Program-made: the position numbers and the translations under genes
The notes under the pieces: generated by a model
Database searches by the model: none
What the model saw: only the letters and a program-made list of their open reading frames with translations
What the model was told of the DNA's origin: nothing
In this document: piece after piece, positions 19,801 to 25,749 of the stretch
Position numbering within the stretch: the first letter of the stretch is position 1
Layout: the number at the start of each line of letters is the position of its first letter
Assembly (NCBI RefSeq): GCF_900099775.1
Contig: NZ_FMTM01000011.1
Span: forward strand, 90,939 to 154,938
From: Rhizobium mongolense subsp. loessense
GTDB taxonomy: Bacteria > Pseudomonadota > Alphaproteobacteria > Rhizobiales > Rhizobiaceae
Reading direction: 5' to 3'
DNA: 64,000 nucleotides

Positions 19801-20385
19801 GTCGACTTTGCGCGGGTCTTTGGTCCGGGCGGGCTGATTGACAGCTTCATCAACAATCAGCTGATCAACTACGTCGACATGACGCGTCACCCTTGGAAAT
19901 GGCGCGCGGACATCCGGCTTGATTCGTCAGCTTTAGCCGCCTTGGAACAGGCCCGGCTGATCCGCGACAGCCTCTTTCCAGGTGGTGCCGGACCGATCTT
20001 GACCTTTACGCTCGAGCCCAAGGACCTTTCGCCGACGGTCGGCCGCGTGACGCTGAACGTCGACGGCCAGAGCCTCACCTATTTCAACAACCCAACTCGC
20101 CCGCAGCCGATGACTTGGCCGGGCAAGGACGGAACGGGCGTAATTACTCTTGCCTTCCAGCCGATCGACGGTTCGCCGGAAGTGATGGTCAGCGAAACCG
20201 GGAGCTGGGCTTTCCTGCGGATGCTGCGGGCCGGCCGGTTGAGCGGGACCGAGCTTCCGGAGCTTTACAAACTGCGGCTTGCCGCCCAGGGCCACTACGC
20301 CGATTTCGAGCTTCGGGCAGCAAGCGTGGCCAATCCCTACGACTTGAAAATGTTTGCGAGGTTTTCGTGCCCGACGCAGCTGTGA
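16855..20385 (+). CDS. tssM: T6SS inner-membrane core protein TssM (IcmF)
   Basis: At 1176 residues this is a full-length IcmF. It has two N-terminal membrane helices (residues about 12-33 and 45-65), a cytoplasmic NTPase domain with Walker A GPPATGKTTAL near residue 135 and a VLIDTAGRY Walker B-like stretch. A third helix lies near residues 440-460, and a large periplasmic part ends in a beta-rich domain that contacts TssJ. TssM bridges both membranes. The intact Walker A suggests an NTP-binding form. It starts one base after tssL and its end overlaps tagF by 19 bases. Confidence 0.96.
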   Translation: MAIFRFLWAILTSRWLWTFIGLVLLSLIVWIFGPIVSVGESAPLASETVRLVIIGLLLVLFLIWWIAAQRRAIRANRLFVSEIAPPPEAPPSPAEEGVASVGAKFREVMAELKRHKIGGRKFLREMPWYVIIGPPATGKTTALRQSGLSFPIDLSDDLHGVGGTRNCDWFFSEEAVLIDTAGRYVQQESQPDVDAAEWLGFLDLLKKHRGRRALNGVIVALAIDTLLEGDATIRAHGRQIRKRLTELQERLEIRLPVYLMLTKADLIKGFETFFGGLSTADREQVWGATFPPGASIDGSAVTRELAALAGVLERRLVPRLEGEENFTARAEIFRFPAQVESLSEPIRVLVETVFGESRYAESAWLRGIYLTSATQEGTAIDRLTAALASSFGLPAQLAAPMPRVEKRSFFLKDLLTKVIFKEAGLGTFDPAAEERRIWIWRGAAVAAAALVVVAGLAFTVSYRKNNAALSAQAEQFEALQLPLTPVAARQAPLEPLDLDVALEAATEVSNARTVPPGGIAALIGPSAATEIRQAQADAYHRSLRNILEPRMVALLEATMWRQIRDPEFLLGALKTYRMMTGLSPMDPEFAKQWWTERLPEFAPVPPFRTEMAADHQLAAIDNMAADQALIQPDEALVGEALRSICSIPLPVRAYNALLSDPEVRALKDWIPADHVGPNGLKVLARRSDKTLRVGISGAFTYDGFHNVVLARLEDVATQAALDRSVFAGGCSENASPSVAALSQDILKLYYDDYIAKWDSFLRDIRLAPLVDLQTASENLKDLSSADSSMKRLLNAIVQETELTRSEDDAGGKVPPAATSKLLSKLGKIGKLAKKGAKLMPAPGSKAEVDLSGMLVAEHFKPIKAAIAEVDGQPPALNDAVAALTALSNMLQTVSASPDAQDAIKRQGGLAELTGAVAKQAITLPDPLDDWLAGIAGDTSGLTTEAVTSELNAIWRADVLPFCQAALANRYPFIPDSAIDVNVVDFARVFGPGGLIDSFINNQLINYVDMTRHPWKWRADIRLDSSALAALEQARLIRDSLFPGGAGPILTFTLEPKDLSPTVGRVTLNVDGQSLTYFNNPTRPQPMTWPGKDGTGVITLAFQPIDGSPEVMVSETGSWAFLRMLRAGRLSGTELPELYKLRLAAQGHYADFELRAASVANPYDLKMFARFSCPTQL

Positions 20386-20912
20386 TCCTGCCAGGCTTCT
20401 TCGGAAAACTGCCCGCGATGGGAGATTTCGTCACGCGCGGTCTGCCGGCATCCTTCGTTGGCCCATGGGACCGCTGGATCACCCGGCATCTGGTTCACCG
20501 GTTTTCGGAGGGCTCGGTGTCGGCCCATCCCGGGTTGCGGTTTATCCTCGGGCCAGAATCCTTCGGACCCATGACCGGCGTGGTGATGGCAAGCGCCGAC
20601 CGCGCGGGCCGGCGGTTTCCGCTGACGATTGCTGCTGCGCCGGCGGTTGCAGCAAGCGACATCGGGACTACCGCTACGGAGTGGTTCGATGCGTTGGAGG
20701 CGGCTGGAACACTGGCTCGCAACGGCGAACTCGACGGAGACGGCCTGGCTGCCCGGCTAACCTCCCTGCCTTTTCCCACAATCGTGGCCAGCGGAGGATT
20801 GATCCGACGGATGGTGTGCTGGGTTCGATCGTCCGAACCGATTGAGGTTAATCCAGAGGTGCCCGATTTGGCGTTCCGCCAGTTCCTTTGCGAAGCTCTG
20901 AGGTCTGGCTGA
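20367..20912 (+). CDS. tagF: T6SS post-translational regulator TagF
   Basis: This 181-residue product matches the TagF/ImpM (DUF2094) family: VILPGFFGKLPAMGDFVTRGLP followed by FVGPWDRWI and LGPESFGPMTGVVMASADRAGRRFPLTI. TagF represses T6SS activity, in some bacteria by binding the FHA protein, which is encoded here. The start is GTG 20367, inside the end of tssM and preceded by GAGG. In Agrobacterium TagF is fused to the phosphatase PppA; here the chain ends after the TagF domain and no phosphatase is seen nearby. Confidence 0.9.
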   Translation: MPDAAVILPGFFGKLPAMGDFVTRGLPASFVGPWDRWITRHLVHRFSEGSVSAHPGLRFILGPESFGPMTGVVMASADRAGRRFPLTIAAAPAVAASDIGTTATEWFDALEAAGTLARNGELDGDGLAARLTSLPFPTIVASGGLIRRMVCWVRSSEPIEVNPEVPDLAFRQFLCEALRSG

Positions 20913-22018
20913 TGCAAATATGGAATCAGACCGGCTTCCCGACTGAATTCACGATGGGCATGGACAAGACCAGCCACGAGTACATCGTTGTCGTGGTCAA
21001 GGGAACATTCGACTTTCCCGACACGCCGGGTGGCCCCGTGCGAAAATCATCCGCGCAGGTGCCGCTGGAGATGGCCGATACCCAAACGGGTGAACCGGGT
21101 TTTTCGGCCACTCTTTGGGAGACGGACTTTGCCTTCCGCAAGCCGCGCTGCGACGTGATCGCCAATGGGTGCGCTTACGCACCGGGCGGACGTCCCGCCG
21201 AGCGCGTTCGGGTTGGTATCAAGCTTGGTGACTGGTCAAAGGCCTTCGACGTCGTCGGTCATCGCGAATGGCGCGCCCGGGGCCCACTCTTTGCCGCCAC
21301 GGCGCCGCTGCCCTTCCTGCGCCAGCCTTTCTCTTACGATACAGCGTGGGGAGGCACCGACCGCCTCGATCCCGAGGACAAGCTTCCCGCCAGCTACCCC
21401 CTCAACCCAATTGGCACGGGATGGGCGCGGCCGAAGAACCAGCATCTTATCCCCGGCCTGAGATTGCCCAACACCCAAGCCATTGAAGAGGAGATCCGCT
21501 CGCCCTTCGGCGACTATCGGCCGATGAGCTTCGGCCCTTACGGGAGAGGCTGGCCAGGCCGGATCGAATATGGCGGCACTTATGACGACAACTGGACGAG
21601 GAATATCTTTCCGTTCCTGCCGCCGGACTTCGACGAGCGATATTTCCAGATGGCGCCGCCCGACCAGCAGATCGATTCCCCCAGAGGGGGCGAAGAGGTG
21701 GTGCTGGTAAACCTGACTCCCGCGGGCCGGGAAAGCTTCCGTCTCCCCAGCACCAGCTTACCAATGACGCTGTTCAAGGGACGCGAGAAAGCCTTCGAGA
21801 GCGGGATACTGCCTGACACAATCCTGTTCGATCCCGATAACCGGCGCTTTTCGCTGGTCTGGCGGATCTCGCAGCGCATCCACCGGACAATCCTTGATTT
21901 CAGCGAATGTTGGGTTGGCCCGCCGACGGAATCCATGCTGAGGGCGCGCGCGACCGGCCGTGCCTTTGTGCGCGCGGTTGGTACAGCAAGGCTGCAAGAG
22001 GAGGAAGACGAGGCATGA
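20912..22018 (+). CDS. DUF2169 protein, probable T6SS effector-loading adaptor
   Basis: The 368-residue product shows the DUF2169 pattern: an opening MQIWNQTGFPTEFTMG, the IVVVVKGTFDFPD strand pair, a central YDTAWGGTDR motif and a GYGPYGRGW-like segment (here SFGPYGRGW). DUF2169 proteins sit beside VgrG or PAAR-like effectors in many T6SS loci; the Agrobacterium homologue next to the effector Tde2 has been tied to its delivery. Here the ATG overlaps the tagF stop by one base and the stop overlaps the next start by four, so it is co-expressed with the secretion core and with the DUF4150 protein two genes on. The family is clear; the adaptor role is inferred from context. Confidence 0.82.
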   Translation: MQIWNQTGFPTEFTMGMDKTSHEYIVVVVKGTFDFPDTPGGPVRKSSAQVPLEMADTQTGEPGFSATLWETDFAFRKPRCDVIANGCAYAPGGRPAERVRVGIKLGDWSKAFDVVGHREWRARGPLFAATAPLPFLRQPFSYDTAWGGTDRLDPEDKLPASYPLNPIGTGWARPKNQHLIPGLRLPNTQAIEEEIRSPFGDYRPMSFGPYGRGWPGRIEYGGTYDDNWTRNIFPFLPPDFDERYFQMAPPDQQIDSPRGGEEVVLVNLTPAGRESFRLPSTSLPMTLFKGREKAFESGILPDTILFDPDNRRFSLVWRISQRIHRTILDFSECWVGPPTESMLRARATGRAFVRAVGTARLQEEEDEA

Positions 22019-23037
22019 TCGCCCCGATCGATGTCATCTCTATCGGGATGGTGACAGCCGTCGGGCTCGATGCGCCGTCTGCCTGCGCGGCGATGCGGGC
22101 GCGGCTGGACGGCTTTCAAGAGACGCGCTTTCTGGGACCCGGTGGCGATTGGCTAATCGGTGCTCCCGTACCCTTGCCGCGCAACTGGATCGGCGAAAAG
22201 CGCATTGCCCATCTCGCGGCAGCCGCCATCTGCGAAGCCTTCGAAGCCGTGCCGCGGGCTCGCGGCCAGACCGCGCTCATTCTCTGCCTTGCCGAGAAGG
22301 AACGATCTGGCCGCCCCGCCCCCAATGGCGCGCGACTGCTTAGTCGCATCGCCGATATTGTGGAAAGTCCGCCGCACGGCCGCTCAAGGATTGTTGCCCA
22401 TGGGCGTCCCTCGGGACACGTCGCCCTCGGGCAGGCGCGTCGGATGCTTGTGGCCGGCGAGGCACCCTATGTAATGATCGTCGGCGTCGACAGCTATTTG
22501 ACGACACAGGCCATTGCTCACTACCTCGCCGACGATCGCCTGCTGACCCCCGACAATCCAAACGGCTTTATCCCCGGTGAAGCAGCCGCAGCCGTGCTCT
22601 GCACACGCTCGCACAACAGCGGAATTCGCCTCTTCGGACTCGGCCTCGCCCACGAGCAGGCCTTCATCTACAACTCGGACGACCTTCCGCTACGCGGCGA
22701 CGGCATGACCTCGGCTTACCGCACAGCACTTGATGAGAGCGGCATAGAGATGAATCGCCTCGGCTATCGCATCGCCGATCTCATCGGAGAGCAGTACTGG
22801 TTCAAGCAAAGTGCGCTGGCCAGTCTGCGCCTCGTACGCGGTGCTCATGGGTTTCAGGACATCTGGAGCCCTGCCGAATCCCTTGGCAACGTCGGCGCTG
22901 CCGTGGTTCCGCTGATGATTGGAATGGCTTTCACCGCTGCCCGCAAGGACTACGCCGCCGGAAACCCGGTTTTGATCGAAGCCTCTAACGATTCCGGCGC
23001 CTGCGGCGCCGCGATCCTTACGGCGAGGACTGCCTGA
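22015..23037 (+). CDS. Ketosynthase/thiolase-fold protein without catalytic residues, T6SS cargo module
   Basis: This 340-residue protein follows the beta-ketoacyl synthase fold: IDVISIGMVTAVGLD at the start, a GQARRMLVAGEAPYVMIVGVDS block, NGFIPGEAAAAVL, and a glycine-rich end DSGACGAAIL. By eye alignment to FabF, the nucleophile Cys is Arg131 (HGRPSGH for TACTSGV), the first catalytic His region reads ADLIGEQY, and the second His is Asn (SLGNVGA for TGHLLGA). It is therefore very unlikely to be a condensing enzyme. It lies between DUF2169 and DUF4150 genes with overlapping ends, which points to a structural or chaperone role in cargo loading. That role is inference. Confidence 0.75.
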   Translation: MIAPIDVISIGMVTAVGLDAPSACAAMRARLDGFQETRFLGPGGDWLIGAPVPLPRNWIGEKRIAHLAAAAICEAFEAVPRARGQTALILCLAEKERSGRPAPNGARLLSRIADIVESPPHGRSRIVAHGRPSGHVALGQARRMLVAGEAPYVMIVGVDSYLTTQAIAHYLADDRLLTPDNPNGFIPGEAAAAVLCTRSHNSGIRLFGLGLAHEQAFIYNSDDLPLRGDGMTSAYRTALDESGIEMNRLGYRIADLIGEQYWFKQSALASLRLVRGAHGFQDIWSPAESLGNVGAAVVPLMIGMAFTAARKDYAAGNPVLIEASNDSGACGAAILTARTA

Positions 23038-24059
23038 TGGGCGACGTTTACGCCAATGGGCTCGAGATTTCTGGCAAGGCAGTGAACGCCAGAACAATTG
23101 CGGTTTTCCCGGATACCTGCTTCACCCCGCCCGAGAACCCGGCAACGCCACCGGGCGTGCCGGTGCCTTATCCAAGCTTCGGATTTGCCAGCGAGACTGA
23201 GAAAGGCACCGGCACGGTCAAGATCGGCGGGCAGACCGTCAACATCAAGAACAAGTCCGACCTGTCGAGAACGTCAGGCACCGAGGCGGGTTGCGCGGCC
23301 AAGAAGGGCATAATCACGTCAAAGAACATGGGTAAGGAGTATTTCCATTCCTGGTCCAACGACGTGAAATTTGATGGCGAGCCGGTCATCCGGATGTCAG
23401 ACCTCGCCACGAACAACCATGCTTCGCCTCAGAGCAACACGGTTACGTGGCCCCATGTGGCAAAACTCAAGTCCGGTCGATTCAACTGCGAACAAGTTCT
23501 GAATGATCTGAAAATACATCTCCACAAGCACGAGGATAACCCTTGCGGGAGCATGAGCCATAACGGACAGCAGCTGCAGTCCGAGCACATGTGCATGAAC
23601 GCCTTTTTCCAGAACAATCGCGCTCAGGACACTTCGATTAAAGGTTTCGAAAAATACAGCTGCAAAGGAGCCCCCTGCATTTGCATGCAGGGACCGGGGC
23701 ATGCAAACCCGAACAGCACACATGGCAAAAAGACGATGGCTCAGTTCGCGCTTGTCGCAGACCTAAAGGAGTCAGATACTCAGCCTACGTTGGGTAAGGT
23801 TATCGACTCCGAAATGGAGAGCATCAAGGCAAACCACGAAAACCTACAGCCAAGGCCAGGTGATAGGCAGCATAACGCGAAGGTTAAGGCTGCGCTTGAT
23901 TGTCTGAAGCAGGTCGTGGAGAACTATTTTGAGTGGGTGACAGGCAAGAATAAGAAGGACATGCGCGAAACTGAATGCCGCATGCCTCAGCCTAGCACTG
24001 ATTTCCCAACGCCCCCGAGCGGCGTCAGGCTGCCGGGGACTGTAACCACTTTTCGATAG
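23037..24059 (+). CDS. DUF4150 PAAR-like T6SS spike/effector with unassigned C-terminal domain
   Basis: The first 125 residues are a DUF4150 (PAAR-like) domain: VYANGLEISGKAVNARTIA, CFTPPENPATPPGVPVPYP, GTVKIGGQTVNIKNKS, then EAGCAAKKGIITSKN and NDVKFDGEPVIR. The remaining 215 residues match nothing I recognise. They are Cys- and His-rich, with SEHMCMNAFFQ, APCICMQGPGH and NPNSTHGKKT clusters that recall metal-dependent HNH-like nuclease toxins, but the resemblance is weak. PAAR-like domains cap the VgrG spike and carry C-terminal toxins. Base composition drops noticeably in GC from about 23450 onward, which fits an exchanged toxin end. The next gene, 10 bases on, is the candidate immunity protein. 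Confidence 0.78.
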   Translation: MGDVYANGLEISGKAVNARTIAVFPDTCFTPPENPATPPGVPVPYPSFGFASETEKGTGTVKIGGQTVNIKNKSDLSRTSGTEAGCAAKKGIITSKNMGKEYFHSWSNDVKFDGEPVIRMSDLATNNHASPQSNTVTWPHVAKLKSGRFNCEQVLNDLKIHLHKHEDNPCGSMSHNGQQLQSEHMCMNAFFQNNRAQDTSIKGFEKYSCKGAPCICMQGPGHANPNSTHGKKTMAQFALVADLKESDTQPTLGKVIDSEMESIKANHENLQPRPGDRQHNAKVKAALDCLKQVVENYFEWVTGKNKKDMRETECRMPQPSTDFPTPPSGVRLPGTVTTFR

Positions 24060-24069
24060 GAGCCACATC

Positions 24070-24936
24070 ATGGCCCAGTCGCCAACGAACCCAGGAGAGT
24101 ATATCAGCTGCCTGAAGGTAGAGGGCCGGGGAGAAGCCGATGCCTTCATTCTGATTGTGACAACGAATGAAGAGCGGACGCTCCACGTCTCCCGAATCTT
24201 CTTCTATCAGAACTTTCCGACTCAAGAAGGGACCATAGCCGTCTCGCTCGACACCTGGCTTGTGGATTTCACTGTTGCGACAGATGGCACGATCATCTCC
24301 ATTTCAGCGGACGGTGTGGTGTGGAGCACACGAGGTGGCGACCCCGCCCAAACCAAGCTATCGCGTGATCCTCTGACCAAGATCTGTGGTCCCCTCGACA
24401 GCGCGACTATTGCGACGGTGGGGTTTCACGGTCGTGCTTTTCGGCAAGATGGCGACACTTGGACCGACCTGAACTATCCTGATGATCACAACCTTTACGA
24501 CGTAACTGCCCTCTCCAACAACGATATCTATGTCTGCGGTGCCGGGGGGGTATTTGCGCATTACGATGGAGTAGATTGGACGCAAATCGACCTTCCAACG
24601 AATCGGAACCTTCACACAGTCACCCACAACGCTGACGGTCGGGTCGTCGTCGCGGGTAATGCAGGGATTATTTTTGTCGGGTCGCTTGCTGCCGGCTTCG
24701 AGGAAACCTCGGCCGAGGAAGTTGATATTCATGGCTCGTGTGTGTACCGGGGGCGCTTCGTCCTGGCCTCGCCCGGATACGGCTGCTTTGCGCTTGACGG
24801 GACAACGGTGTCCGAGTTCCAAAGAGGGTTCGAGCCATTCCGCATAACAGCGAACGGGCGCCACCTGCTCGCCGCTGAGGATGCGCGCGTCGTCCTGTAC
24901 GATGGAAGTGCCTGGCGGGTTATGGATGTGTTCTGA
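24070..24936 (+). CDS. Beta-propeller protein, candidate immunity protein of the DUF4150 effector
   Basis: The 288-residue product has repeated beta-blade-like units (WLVDFTVATDGTIISIS, LYDVTALSNNDIYVCGAGGVFAHYDG, LHTVTHNADGRVVVAGNAGIIFV) resembling Ycf48/BNR-type propellers. It has no signal peptide or membrane segment, so it is cytoplasmic. Its SD (AGGAG) overlaps the stop of the toxin-like gene. It shares the lower GC of that gene's 3' half, and it ends the operon. A cytoplasmic partner directly after a PAAR-like effector is the usual position of an immunity gene. The fold call is moderate and the immunity role is inferred from position only. Confidence 0.62.
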   Translation: MAQSPTNPGEYISCLKVEGRGEADAFILIVTTNEERTLHVSRIFFYQNFPTQEGTIAVSLDTWLVDFTVATDGTIISISADGVVWSTRGGDPAQTKLSRDPLTKICGPLDSATIATVGFHGRAFRQDGDTWTDLNYPDDHNLYDVTALSNNDIYVCGAGGVFAHYDGVDWTQIDLPTNRNLHTVTHNADGRVVVAGNAGIIFVGSLAAGFEETSAEEVDIHGSCVYRGRFVLASPGYGCFALDGTTVSEFQRGFEPFRITANGRHLLAAEDARVVLYDGSAWRVMDVF

Positions 24937-24973
24937 GTTAGGCCTCGAGTAGAACGGTGTCAGTGAACCCGCC

Positions 24974-25309
24974 CTAGCGGCTCGCCACCAGATACGCCCG
25001 CACTTTCTCAAGATCGAGATCGACCACCCGCGGCGCCTCCTGCACCGACAGCATCCGCACCACGAACAACTCCCCCGCCTCCGGAAACTCGGCGTACCGC
25101 TCCTTCGCGATCTCCAGTCCCGCCCTCCCCGCCACTCTGAGCCCGTCGAGATGCGCCTCGAGCCGCTCGACCAAGCGCGCAAGCCGCTCCTCATCCATGT
25201 CGGGGTTCTCGTCCGGATGGAGCAAGTGGTAGTCGTAGACCGTCCACAGGAATGCCGCCATCTCGGCGTGCTGGCGGACGATTTCGCGAAGAACAGGCGC
25301 GGCTGGCAT
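24974..25309 (-). pseudogene. TIGR02270-type T6SS protein, shortened to its N-terminal domain
   Basis: This 111-residue reading frame matches the start of TIGR02270 proteins (VLREIVRQHAEMAAFLW, LVERLEAHLDGLRVAG), which normally run to about 400 residues with HEAT-like repeats and are linked to T6SS loci. Here it ends with a TAG at 24974. Reading past the stop gives about 11 more codons and then TAA before the 3' end of the convergent propeller gene. The most economical reading is that the C-terminal part was lost when the toxin/immunity block was exchanged. A functional short form cannot be excluded. Its ATG shares one base with the DUF6484 stop. Confidence 0.6.
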
Positions 25310-25749
25310 CAGTTGAGGTTCACCGATCCGCCACGAATGCGATTTGCGGCGCTGGCGTGGCTTGTCACATAGGTGCCGCGGATGGTGATGTGGCCGTCCT
25401 TTTCCATGATGATTGTCGCCTTGCCGCAACGAAGCTCGATGCGCTCCTCTCCAGTGATCCGGACGCGCTCTCCATCGCGAATGACATTTGGCGTCGAAGA
25501 CTTGCGCGCCGGCTCCACAATTCGGCCGACGATCAACGGTCGCGTCGCGTCTCCACCCTCGAAGAGCAGCGCGACCTCGGCACCGATCATTGCTGATGTG
25601 AGGTCGGCTAAGGTTCGTGCGGGCAATGCAGTATCCCGGGGGTTGCCGGGAAAGACTACCAGTGGCGCACCTGCGTCGAAACCCAGCAACACGCCGATCA
25701 CCACTCCTTCGATGCGTTCCCGTGTGTCGAACATCTGAAAACCCCTCAA
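25309..25749 (-). CDS. DUF6484-domain protein, VgrG accessory
   Basis: This 146-residue protein has the DUF6484 pattern seen in small genes behind vgrG: GVVIGVLLGFDAGAPLVVFPGNP near the start, MIGAEVALLFEGGDATRPLIVGRI in the middle, and a beta-strand tail (GERVRITGEERIELRCGKATIIMEKDGHITIRGTY) resembling the C-terminal strands of VgrG itself. It starts within the vgrG stop (ATGA overlap at 25746-25749); an internal ATG five codons later is possible. The tail's similarity to the VgrG spike suggests a spike-associated role, but its function is not established. Confidence 0.72.
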   Translation of the reverse strand: MRGFQMFDTRERIEGVVIGVLLGFDAGAPLVVFPGNPRDTALPARTLADLTSAMIGAEVALLFEGGDATRPLIVGRIVEPARKSSTPNVIRDGERVRITGEERIELRCGKATIIMEKDGHITIRGTYVTSHASAANRIRGGSVNLN

